33,451 nucleotides of DNA from Burkholderia sp. Ac-20379. GTDB taxonomy: Bacteria > Pseudomonadota > Gammaproteobacteria > Burkholderiales > Burkholderiaceae. The translations under genes were made by a program, and so were the position numbers. The notes under the pieces were generated by a model that ran no database searches, was not told the origin of the DNA, and worked only from the letters and a program-made list of their open reading frames with translations. Of the stretch, positions 23,213-31,173 are shown piece by piece. Numbering within the stretch: the first letter of the stretch is position 1; each line of letters starts with the position of its first letter. The stretch covers positions 1 to 33,451 of the forward strand of contig NZ_JAAGPF010000053.1 in the NCBI RefSeq assembly GCF_017104645.1, in the 5' to 3' direction.

Positions 23213-25867
23213 TCAGCGAGCCAGGCTTGCTTCGCCGGCCTGAATGCGCGCCGACTGCCGAAGATTGCCTTGGAGAATGTGAGGGATGACGCCCCCCGAT
23301 TTCAACAGCGTGCATTCGAGCTGGGTTTCCACCGCGGCTGTTGCGTCGACATGCTCGACTCGGCCATCGGCACGCACCAGACGGACGGGAATCGTGCACC
23401 GCGGGGCAAGAGATTCCGGGGCTGCGTCGATGTCCAGCCGATCGCCGGGGCCGAGCGCCAGCGTGTCGGGATGGATGCCCGCGGCGAGCCGGATCGGCAG
23501 AATCCCCATGCCGATCAGGTTCGAGCGATGGATCCGCTCGAAACTCGACGCAAGCACCGCGCGAATGCCGAGGAGACGCTGCCCCTTTGCGGCCCAGTCA
23601 CGCGAGGAGCCGGTGCCGTAGCGCTCGCCCGCCACCAGCACCACGGCGTCGCCGGCTTGCGCGTAACGCCGTGCGACTTCGAAGATCGGCAGGACATCGC
23701 CGGTCGGAACGTGCAGCGTGTGCGCGACCGGCATCCCCGGTTGCAGCGTGTTGACGAGCGTCTTGCTGTAGAACGCCGCGCGAATCATGACCTCCCAGTT
23801 CCCGCGGCGCGACGCGAACACGTTCAGGTCGTCACGGTCATCGCCGCGCGACACGAGAAAATCCGCAACGAAGCTGTCCTTCGGAATCGCGCTGGCCGGC
23901 GAAATGTGATCCGTGGTGACATCGTCGCCCAGCACCAGAAGCGGATAGGCGCGGAACCGGCCCAATTGGCTTCCTTGATCCGCCGCGGCGAACGGCGGGC
24001 GGCGCAGCGCCGTCGATGCCGGGTTCCACGGAAACCGGCCGGATGCAGGCGCCTCGAGCGCGTGCCATGCCGGGTTGCGGCTCGCCACCGCGAAGGCGCT
24101 CGGATAGTCGTCCGCCACGGTGGCCGCCGCGACGAGCGCCGCCACGTCCTCGCGCGTCGGCCACACATCGCGCAGAAACACCGGCGTGCCATCCGGGGCC
24201 GTTTGCAGCGGCGCCGCATGGACATCGATCTCGGCATCCCCCGCCAGCGCGAAGGCAATCACGAGCGGGGGCGACATGATGAACCCGAGGTCCAGGTCGG
24301 GGTGGATTCGGCCAGGGAAGTTACGGTTGCCGGAAAGCGCAGCGACCGGCTGAATGCGCTGCGCGGCCTGCGCGTCCCGAATCGATTCGGTCAGCGGCCC
24401 CGAATTCCCGATGCAGGTCGTGCAGCCAAAGCCGACGATGTCGAAGCCGACGGCGGACAGATCGTCGATGAGGCCGGCTCGCGCCAGATAGGCCGCGGCG
24501 GCCGGCGAGCCCGGGCCGAGCGACGTCTTGACCCAAGGCGGCACGGTCAAGCCAAGCGCGCGCGCCTTGCGCGCCACCAGGCCCGCGGCAATCAGCAGTG
24601 CCGGATCCGACGTGTTCGTGCAGCTCGTGATGGCCGCGATGGCCACCGGATGCCGCGGCATGGCCGCGTGAGGCTCGCTCGGCTCGAACGCGAGTGCCGC
24701 GAGCACCTTCGGCACCGCGGAAACATCGAGTAGATCCTGGGGGCGGCGCGGGCCGGCGACATGCATGCCGATGGCGCCGAGGTCGATCTCGACGGTGCGC
24801 GTGTAGCGCGGCGTGGCCGCCGGGTCGAACCAGAAGCCGGCGGCGCGCGCAAGCGCCTCCACAAGCTGCACTGCGGCCTCGCTGCGGCGCGTCTCGCGCA
24901 GATAATCGAGCGTGCGCGCATCCACCGCGAAGAAGCCCGTCGTGGCGCCGTACTCCGGCGCCATGTTGGCGACCACGGAACGCTCGCCCGCGCTGAGCGT
25001 CGACACGCCCGGCCCGAAGAATTCGACGAACTCGCCCGACACACCGATGGCGCGCAGACGTTGCGTCACGGTCAGCGCCAGGTCGGTCGCCAGCGCCCCC
25101 GCAGCCAGCGCGCCGGTCAGGCGAACCCCGATCACATCGGGGATGCGCTGCATCACCGGCATGCCGAACATGACCGTCTGCGCCTCCAATCCACCGACGC
25201 CCCAGCCGAGCACGCCGATGCCGTTGATCATCGGCGTGTGACTGTCGGTGCCGATCAGCGTATCGGGCACCGCCCAGGCCACGCCGTCGCGCATCACACG
25301 CGTTGCGACGGTAGCAAGCTGTTCGAGATTCAGCGTGTGCATGATGCCCGTGCCGGGCGGATGGATCCGCACGCCGGTGAGCGCCTGAGACGCCCAGCGC
25401 AGGAAGCTGTAGCGCTCGCGATTGCGGCGCAGCTCGAGCGCCAGGTTCGCGGGCGCCGCGTCCGGACGCCCGAAGTATTCCACTGCCAGCGAATGATCCA
25501 CCGACGCATCGACGGGCAGCACCGGATTCAATGCGGCCGGATCGGCGCCCGCCTCCGCCAGCGCATCGCGCATCGCCGCGATGTCGACCAGCGCCGGCGT
25601 GCTGGTGGTGTCGTGCATCAGCACGCGGTTCGGCTGGAACGCGATTTCGTGTTCGCTGCTGCCTCGCTCGCGCCAGGCAAAGATGGCGCCGACGGCGCGC
25701 GCGCGCTCGTCGCCATCGGTATTGCGCATGACGTTTTCAAGCAGCAGGCGAAGCACCACGGGCAGCGTATTCAGCTCCGCGCCGAAGCGACCCGGCAGGT
25801 CGACATAGCAGAGGGGCTCGCCGCCGAGGTGCAGGCGGCCGATATCGGGGGCGTCGGTGTTTTCCAT
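23213..25867 (-). CDS. acnA: Aconitate hydratase family enzyme, AcnA type, with altered substrate loop
   Basis: Predicted 884 aa, the normal AcnA length. The [4Fe-4S] cysteines are present in AITSCTNTSDP and in GFGCTTCIGNSGP. Substrate arginines remain in LSGNRNFPGRIHPD and in YGTGSSRDWAAKG, and DSHTPMINGIGVLGWGVGG is intact. The segment that reads VMxRGTFANIR in ordinary AcnA/IRP proteins reads VMIRAAFYSKT here (residues about 693-703), so specificity may differ. The ATG at MENTDAPDIG is chosen because upstream in-frame codons run into the divergent promoter. It is divergent from MFS copy 2 and followed by the leaderless binding-protein gene. It probably isomerises a hydroxyacid of this pathway rather than serving the TCA cycle. 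Confidence 0.92.
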   Translation of the reverse strand: MENTDAPDIGRLHLGGEPLCYVDLPGRFGAELNTLPVVLRLLLENVMRNTDGDERARAVGAIFAWRERGSSEHEIAFQPNRVLMHDTTSTPALVDIAAMRDALAEAGADPAALNPVLPVDASVDHSLAVEYFGRPDAAPANLALELRRNRERYSFLRWASQALTGVRIHPPGTGIMHTLNLEQLATVATRVMRDGVAWAVPDTLIGTDSHTPMINGIGVLGWGVGGLEAQTVMFGMPVMQRIPDVIGVRLTGALAAGALATDLALTVTQRLRAIGVSGEFVEFFGPGVSTLSAGERSVVANMAPEYGATTGFFAVDARTLDYLRETRRSEAAVQLVEALARAAGFWFDPAATPRYTRTVEIDLGAIGMHVAGPRRPQDLLDVSAVPKVLAALAFEPSEPHAAMPRHPVAIAAITSCTNTSDPALLIAAGLVARKARALGLTVPPWVKTSLGPGSPAAAAYLARAGLIDDLSAVGFDIVGFGCTTCIGNSGPLTESIRDAQAAQRIQPVAALSGNRNFPGRIHPDLDLGFIMSPPLVIAFALAGDAEIDVHAAPLQTAPDGTPVFLRDVWPTREDVAALVAAATVADDYPSAFAVASRNPAWHALEAPASGRFPWNPASTALRRPPFAAADQGSQLGRFRAYPLLVLGDDVTTDHISPASAIPKDSFVADFLVSRGDDRDDLNVFASRRGNWEVMIRAAFYSKTLVNTLQPGMPVAHTLHVPTGDVLPIFEVARRYAQAGDAVVLVAGERYGTGSSRDWAAKGQRLLGIRAVLASSFERIHRSNLIGMGILPIRLAAGIHPDTLALGPGDRLDIDAAPESLAPRCTIPVRLVRADGRVEHVDATAAVETQLECTLLKSGGVIPHILQGNLRQSARIQAGEASLAR

Positions 25868-25875
25868 TGCTGCAT

Positions 25876-25903
25876 TTTGCACATGTCTGTGTAAAAATGC
25901 AAT
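25876..25903 (-). promoter_or_regulatory. Shared operator candidate, aconitase/MFS divergent promoter
   Basis: Read on the minus strand from 25903 this site begins ATTGCATTTTTACAC and continues AGACATGTGCAAA. It matches the site at 29801-29828 at 22 of 28 positions by hand alignment. It lies 9-36 bp upstream of the aconitase ATG and about 70 bp upstream of the MFS ATG, so one bound regulator could control both. Confidence 0.6.
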
Positions 25904-25973
25904 CAAGGACTCACCTCCGACCATTCCCTGACTCCAACTGCCACGCGAACGGCACCGTCCGCGTCACCTCCGC

Positions 25974-27299
25974 ATGCATAACGATTCCGTTCCCATTGAC
26001 GAGCGAGCCCTGGTGCGCAAGATCGCACTCCGAATCATTCCGCTCGTTTTCGTGCTGTACGTGATTTCCTATCTCGACCGCGCCAACATCGGCTATGCGG
26101 CGCTGGAGATGAACAAGGAGCTTGCCCTGAGCAGCGAGGCCTTCGGCGTCGTGTCAGGCATCTTCTTCATCGGCTACTTCCTGTTCGAGGTGCCGAGCAA
26201 TGTCCTGATGGCCCGCTTCGGCGCTCGTGTCTGGATTGCACGCATCCTCGTGACCTGGGGTTGTGTTTCCGTGGCCTCGGCGTTCGTGCAAACCGCGAAT
26301 CAGCTCTACGTGCTGCGCTTCCTGCTCGGCGTCTCGGAAGCCGGGTTCTTCCCCGGCATCATCGTCTATCTGACGTACTGGTTCCGCGCAAAGGAGCTCG
26401 CCACCACGGTCGCGCTGTTCACGGCGGCCATCCCTGCCTCATACATCGTCGGCGCCCCGTTGAGCACCTGGATCATGGACAACGTCCACTGGCTCGACTG
26501 GAGCAGCTGGCGTTGGATGCTCGTCCTGGAAGGCATGCCGGCTGTCCTGGGTGGCATCGTCTGCTATCGGTTCCTCAGCGATAAGCCGGCCGACGCCCGA
26601 TGGCTCACGCCTCGCGAGCGGGACTGGCTGCAAGGCGAGTTGCGGCGCGATTCGCAGGCCACGCCGGCGGCCAAGCATTTCGGCCCGTTCAAGGCGATGA
26701 GCAATCCTAAAGTGCTCTATCTGGCGTTCATCTATTTCGTGTACCAGTGCGGCAGCCTCGGTGTCGGATACTGGATGCCCCAAATCATCAAAGGGTTCTC
26801 CAAGAATCTGAGCCACACGCAGGTCGGGCTGATTGCGACGATTCCCTACCTCTTCGCAACCGCGGTCATGATCGTGTGGTCGCGCCATTCCGACCGTCAC
26901 GGCGAACGGCGCCTGCACTCCGCCCTGCCGCTCGGCTTGGCCGCGCTGGCCTTGCTCTTCGCCGGGCTGACGCGGAACCCCTACGTCGCCATCGCGATGA
27001 TCAGCCTGAGTCTGGCCGGGCTCTACGCGTTCAAATCGCCTTTCTGGGCGCTCCCGACGCTGTTTCTGACGCGCTCGACGGCAGCGGTGTCGATTGCCGT
27101 CATCAATTCGATCGGCAATCTCGGCGGATTCGTCGGCCCGTTCGCCATCGGCTACATCAAGGGAACGAGCGCCAGCGCCACGCCGGGCCTGCTCTTCCTG
27201 TCGGCCCTGCTCGTGGTGGCGTTCCTGATGACGCTCCTGCTTCGCCTGGACAAAGCGCACGCGGAAGCCGCGGCGCCCGCCGTCAACCAGTCACACTGA
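25974..27299 (+). CDS. MFS transporter, anion:cation symporter (ACS) family, copy 2
   Basis: Predicted 441 aa with about 12 membrane spans. It has YLDRANIGYAALEMNKELAL and GYFLFEVPSNVLMARFGARVWIARI, the ACS family landmarks, and FLLGVSEAGFFPGIIVYLTYWF in the following spans. It is related to but clearly different from copy 1. The ATG has no Shine-Dalgarno match (the preceding bases are pyrimidine-rich), so translation may be weak or start differently. It is divergent from the aconitase gene and followed 75 bp later by the second porin, repeating the MFS-porin pairing. Likely an organic-anion importer. Confidence 0.9.
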   Translation: MHNDSVPIDERALVRKIALRIIPLVFVLYVISYLDRANIGYAALEMNKELALSSEAFGVVSGIFFIGYFLFEVPSNVLMARFGARVWIARILVTWGCVSVASAFVQTANQLYVLRFLLGVSEAGFFPGIIVYLTYWFRAKELATTVALFTAAIPASYIVGAPLSTWIMDNVHWLDWSSWRWMLVLEGMPAVLGGIVCYRFLSDKPADARWLTPRERDWLQGELRRDSQATPAAKHFGPFKAMSNPKVLYLAFIYFVYQCGSLGVGYWMPQIIKGFSKNLSHTQVGLIATIPYLFATAVMIVWSRHSDRHGERRLHSALPLGLAALALLFAGLTRNPYVAIAMISLSLAGLYAFKSPFWALPTLFLTRSTAAVSIAVINSIGNLGGFVGPFAIGYIKGTSASATPGLLFLSALLVVAFLMTLLLRLDKAHAEAAAPAVNQSH

Positions 27300-27374
27300 A
27301 ACGCACGGCTCGTTCCACACGAGAGGCCACCCCGCCTCCTGCAAAACAATAACGCCTGGTTTGGAGACTATTCG

Positions 27375-28601
27375 ATGCACACTCGCGCCATTCAATTCGG
27401 CATCCTCATTACATTCGGCCAATCGGCATTCGCACAGAGCAGCGTCGCGCTCTACGGCGTGGTCGACGATGGCATCAACTACACGACGAACGTGCAGACG
27501 GCACGCGCCGCCAACGGCTTCAAGGGTGGCCGCCAAATCGCCATGATCGAAGGGGGCTCCGCGGGTTTGCAGGGCAGCCGCTGGGGGCTGACCGGCACCG
27601 AGAACCTCGGTGGCGGAATCAAGGCGCTGTTCTTGCTGGAGAGCGGCTTCTACAGCAATAACGGTGTGCTGAACCAGGGCGGCGCGATGTTTGGGCGCCA
27701 GGCCTACGTCGGCATCGCGAGCCGGATCGGCACGATCACGCTCGGCAGGCAGTACGACCCGGTCGTCGACCTTTACCGGCCGTATCTCTCGTCACCGCAG
27801 TGGGGCGGCTACATGATGGCCCACCCGGGCGACCTGGACAACGCGCAGAACAGCCGGCGGACCAACAATTCCATCAAGTTCCGCAGCGAGGCCTGGCACG
27901 GCTTCGCCGCGGAGGCGATGCTCGGCATCGGCGGCACGCCAGGTTCCGTCGCGCAGAATTCCATTTGGGGCGCCGGCGGTTCCTATGCCCAGGGGCCGCT
28001 CACGATGGGCGCGGCGTACCTGTCGATTCGCAACCCGAACACGTCGTTCTTCGGCGCCAATCCGAACGCGGGCCCGGCCACGAGCAACAACCTGGGCAGC
28101 TTCGGCAGCGCCGCCGCGCCCGAGTCCAATCCCGTGTTCGCCGGCTATGCGTCAGCGAGCCGTCTCGCCATCGCGGCAGCCGGCATCGGCCTGAAACTGG
28201 GCGCGTTCAGCACGAACCTCGCGTATTCGAACACGCGCTTCGTGGGGCTGGGTTCGCCGTCCGGGCCGAATCCGGTCGGGTATGGCGGCACGGCGTCGTT
28301 CAATAACGTGGAAGTCAACGCGCAGTATCAGTTCACGCCCACGCTGCTCGGCGGCATCGCCTACGACTTCACGCGAAATGGCGGCGCAGGCGGCCGGGGT
28401 GGCGCGAACTATCACCTGCTGGGCGCCGGGCTCGACTATCTGCTCTCCAAGCGGACCGATATCTACACCATCGCCGCGTTCGAACAGGCGAGCGGCACGG
28501 ATTCCACGGGGCAACGCGCCGTTGCCCAGATCACGGGGCTCTCCCCGTCGACGACGAACCGCCAGATGTCGCTGCGCGTCGGCATCCGCCACCGCTTCTG
28601 A
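27375..28601 (+). CDS. Outer-membrane porin (Burkholderia OmpC-like), copy 2
   Basis: Predicted 408 aa. The signal peptide ends at SAFA, and the mature part starts QSSVALYGVVDDGINY. It is a close paralogue of the porin at 21046 along the whole length, including SRWGLTGTENLGGG, FGRQAYVGI, SPQWGGYMMAHPGDLDNAQN and the loop RNPNTSFFGANPNAG. It ends RVGIRHRF with the terminal aromatic residue required for assembly. It is co-directional with MFS copy 2 and probably co-transcribed. Two specific porins in one island suggest selective outer-membrane uptake of the same or related solutes. Confidence 0.93.
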   Translation: MHTRAIQFGILITFGQSAFAQSSVALYGVVDDGINYTTNVQTARAANGFKGGRQIAMIEGGSAGLQGSRWGLTGTENLGGGIKALFLLESGFYSNNGVLNQGGAMFGRQAYVGIASRIGTITLGRQYDPVVDLYRPYLSSPQWGGYMMAHPGDLDNAQNSRRTNNSIKFRSEAWHGFAAEAMLGIGGTPGSVAQNSIWGAGGSYAQGPLTMGAAYLSIRNPNTSFFGANPNAGPATSNNLGSFGSAAAPESNPVFAGYASASRLAIAAAGIGLKLGAFSTNLAYSNTRFVGLGSPSGPNPVGYGGTASFNNVEVNAQYQFTPTLLGGIAYDFTRNGGAGGRGGANYHLLGAGLDYLLSKRTDIYTIAAFEQASGTDSTGQRAVAQITGLSPSTTNRQMSLRVGIRHRF

Positions 28602-28607
28602 ACCCGA

Positions 28608-28638
28608 GCCGGGCTGCGTCCGCCGGACACGGCCCGGC
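28608..28638. terminator. Hairpin between convergent porin and lactonase genes
   Basis: GCCGGGC (28608-28614) pairs with GCCCGGC (28632-28638), with an inner GTCC/GGAC stem. The gap is only 88 bp between two convergent stops. No T-run is seen, so it is a candidate only. Confidence 0.4.
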
Positions 28639-28689
28639 CCCGGCCTCGGCGGCTCACCGGCAGCCGAAGCCGAAGCCGAGTGGACGGCG

Positions 28690-29754
28690 TCAGGCGCGTG
28701 CCTGCGTCGAGAACACCATGCACACCGGGCTTCCGCTGCTTGCCGAGGCGCCGGTCGGCGTCAGATGGCCGCTGGCGGTATCGACGGAGAACGCGACGAT
28801 CGTGTCGCTGTCCTCGTTGAGGGCATAGCAGAGCCGGCCATCCGGCGTGGTCGCGAAGAAGCGCGGCGTGCGCCCGCCGGTCGGTTCAGTACGAACGAAT
28901 CGGAGGTGGCCGGTGGCCTCGTCGATTTCGAACACGGCGATGGAATCGTGGCCGCGATTCGATGCGTAGACGAACCGGCCCTGCCGATCCACTTCGATTT
29001 CGGCGGCGCGGCTGTTCCCCGTGAACGTGTCGGGCAGGCTGGACAGCACCTGGAGCGCAACCAGCTCACCGGTCGCGGCATCGTGGCGATATGCCGTGAC
29101 GGTCGAATCGAGTTCGTTGATCACCCAGGCAAACGGGCGTACCGGATGAAACGCCATGTGGCGCGGGCCTGCGCCCTCGCGCGAAACCACGAACGGCGTG
29201 GCTGCCGGAGTCAGCTCACCGTCCTCGAAGCGGAACGAAAACGTACGGTCGAGGCCTTTGTCGGGCACCACGACAAAACGCCCTGTCGGATCGAACGGGT
29301 TGAAGTGAGGCTTGGCCTGCTTCTGTTCGATGCGATGCGGGCCGATCGGGCCATCGAGATGCACGAGCTGGCTGACCGGCTCCAGCCTGCCATCCTCCGC
29401 AATGGGCAGCACCGCCAAGCTTGCACCGATATGGTTGGAGACCACCATGTAGCGGCCGGTCGGATCGATGGCCAGATGCACCGGATTCTTGCCTTCCGTG
29501 CTCTGGCGGTTCAGGAAGCTCAGCGTGCCGTCCTCCATGTCGACCTTGAACGCGCTGATGTCGCTCGCGTCGCCGTGAACCGTGTACAGGAACCGGCCAT
29601 CGCGGCTGAGCGCCAGGAACGAGGGATTGACCAGGTCGGCGACGAGTTGAACCAGCGTCAGTTCGCCGGTCTGCGCATTCACCCGGAACACGCTGATGCC
29701 CTCGCCGCGAGCGTTGCGCTCGCGCGTGGTGCGGCAGCCTACGTATGCAAACAT
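28690..29754 (-). CDS. Lactonase family protein, seven-bladed beta-propeller (YbhE/CMLE type)
   Basis: Predicted 354 aa. Repeated blade patterns run through the whole length, for example NPSFLALSRDGRFLYTVH, NPVHLAIDPTGRYMVVSNH, GPRHMAFHPVRPFAWVINE and TPRFFATTPDGRLCYALNE. This is the fold of 6-phosphogluconolactonase YbhE and of fungal carboxymuconate lactonising enzyme. There is no signal peptide, so it is cytoplasmic. The ribosome site AGGAAAG lies upstream of the ATG. It is divergent from the GntR regulator at 30033 with a shared operator candidate between them. In this setting it probably hydrolyses a carboxylated lactone rather than a sugar phosphate lactone. Confidence 0.9.
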   Translation of the reverse strand: MFAYVGCRTTRERNARGEGISVFRVNAQTGELTLVQLVADLVNPSFLALSRDGRFLYTVHGDASDISAFKVDMEDGTLSFLNRQSTEGKNPVHLAIDPTGRYMVVSNHIGASLAVLPIAEDGRLEPVSQLVHLDGPIGPHRIEQKQAKPHFNPFDPTGRFVVVPDKGLDRTFSFRFEDGELTPAATPFVVSREGAGPRHMAFHPVRPFAWVINELDSTVTAYRHDAATGELVALQVLSSLPDTFTGNSRAAEIEVDRQGRFVYASNRGHDSIAVFEIDEATGHLRFVRTEPTGGRTPRFFATTPDGRLCYALNEDSDTIVAFSVDTASGHLTPTGASASSGSPVCMVFSTQARA

Positions 29755-29800
29755 CGAATGCTTTCCTATCGTTAGCGGGCGAGCCCGTCTCGCAAAATAT

Positions 29801-29828
29801 ATTGCATTTGTAAACGCACATATGCAAT
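29801..29828 (+). promoter_or_regulatory. Shared operator candidate, lactonase/GntR divergent promoter
   Basis: A 28-bp near-palindrome: ATTGCAT at the left end mirrors ATGCAAT at the right end, and inner TGT and ACA also pair. The centre reads TTTGTAAACGCACATA. It lies 47-74 bp upstream of the lactonase ATG and in front of the GntR gene. The same motif recurs at 25876-25903, which suggests that the adjacent GntR protein binds both. Confidence 0.65.
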
Positions 29829-30032
29829 CACAGTATAGCGACTGTGCGCCGGATTGGCATCGGGATGCGCCCTGCCCGCGCAGTGGCGGTGCGGCTTGGC
29901 CGCGGTGGTATGCTTTTGGTCGATTTGCGGCGCGCGCCTGAACAACCGGCCGTTCCGCGACATCGAAGCGGCGCCGCAGGCGCCCTCCTGCCTACCGAAG
30001 ATCGCCTCCCAAGCCCAGCAGTTCGAGACACC

Positions 30033-30935
30033 ATGATTGACCGAAACATCGCCACGCAAATCGTCGAGCTCATCAGGGAGGAGCAGTTGCCGCTCGGCAC
30101 GCATCTCCCGGCGCAGATGCTCGCCGACCGGCTTCGGGTGTCGCGCTCCCCCGTGAACGAAGCGCTCGCGCTGCTCCACGAAAAGGGGGTGCTCACGCGC
30201 GAACGCAATCGCGGGTTTTTCGTCGCCCAGCCGGTGACGGAGCCGTTGTCGAAAGTGATGGGCGACCTGGGGCTGGCGGAAACCGACGTGATCAGCTCGG
30301 TCTATTTCCGGATAGCGGACGACCGGCTGAAAGGCCTGCTGCCGGACGCGTTTCCGGAGCAGATGATTCGTCAGCGGTATGGCTTGACCAGCGCACAAGC
30401 CACCGCCGTCCTCGGGCGCATCTCGCAGGAAGGCTGGGCCGAGCGCAAGCCGGGATACGGGTGGGAATTTTCGTCGATGCTGACGACGCCCGACAGCTTG
30501 CTGAAATCGTACCGGCTGCGCCTTGCCTTGGAGCCCGCCGCGCTGCTGGAGCCCGGTTACCGTCTCGAGCCGAAGGTGCTGGCCCGGTGCCGGGAAGCGG
30601 AAACACATCTGCTTTCCGGCGGCATCGAAGCCGATACGCCCGATCAGTTGCACGAGCGCGGCGTGCGCTTTCACGAATCGCTGGTGGAAGCGTCGGGCAA
30701 CGACTTTTTCATCGACACCATTCGTCGCGTCAACCGCGTGCGGCGGCTGCTGTCCTATCGCTCCATGCAGCATCGCGAGCGATACGTCGAGCATGCCAAG
30801 CAGCACCTGCATGTGCTTGCGTTGCTGGAGAAGGAGCGCAACGAAGAGGCGTCGGAAGCATTACGCCAACACTTGCTGCACACGCTCGATGCACTCGAGA
30901 AGATTCGCGAGATCTTTGCGCCGTCCGAAGCGTGA
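30033..30935 (+). CDS. GntR-FCD regulator with extra winged-helix segment (right flank)
   Basis: Predicted 300 aa. The first helix-turn-helix is LPAQMLADRLRVSRSPVNEALALL (about residues 25-48). A second winged-helix-like segment covers EQMIRQRYGLTSAQATAVLGRISQEGW with wing ERKPGYGWEF (about residues 109-145), then the FCD-like helical domain with RFHESLVEASGNDFF and RHRERYVEHAKQH-like helices (read as MQHRERYVEHAKQH). The layout is the same as the regulator at 13900, with clear similarity through the middle and C-terminal parts. The ATG is at MIDRNIATQIV; the upstream open frame has no ribosome site. It is divergent from the lactonase gene and probably represses it. Confidence 0.88.
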   Translation: MIDRNIATQIVELIREEQLPLGTHLPAQMLADRLRVSRSPVNEALALLHEKGVLTRERNRGFFVAQPVTEPLSKVMGDLGLAETDVISSVYFRIADDRLKGLLPDAFPEQMIRQRYGLTSAQATAVLGRISQEGWAERKPGYGWEFSSMLTTPDSLLKSYRLRLALEPAALLEPGYRLEPKVLARCREAETHLLSGGIEADTPDQLHERGVRFHESLVEASGNDFFIDTIRRVNRVRRLLSYRSMQHRERYVEHAKQHLHVLALLEKERNEEASEALRQHLLHTLDALEKIREIFAPSEA

Positions 30936-31065
30936 TGCCGGACGCGCAAAGTAGCGCGCGCATTGGACATGGGCGTGCCGCGGTCCGACTTCGAATCGAC
31001 TTCGCGATCAGGAAATGAGCGCGGGGCGGCGAGCCAGTGCCGGATCCCTCATGAATCGCGAGTGA

Positions 31066-31090
31066 GGCTGTCCCAACGCTCGCGACAGCC
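31066..31090. terminator. Hairpin between regulator and TonB receptor genes
   Basis: GGCTGTC (31066-31072) pairs with GACAGCC (31084-31090) around an 11-base loop, in the 238-bp gap between convergent genes. No T-run follows; weak candidate. Confidence 0.4.
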
Positions 31091-31173
31091 CACCCGCAAC
31101 GCCCAATCAGTAGCGGCCCGGCGGCCAGTCGATCAAGCCCTTTGCCCCGCCGCCGCCGCTGCTCAAGGTCATC

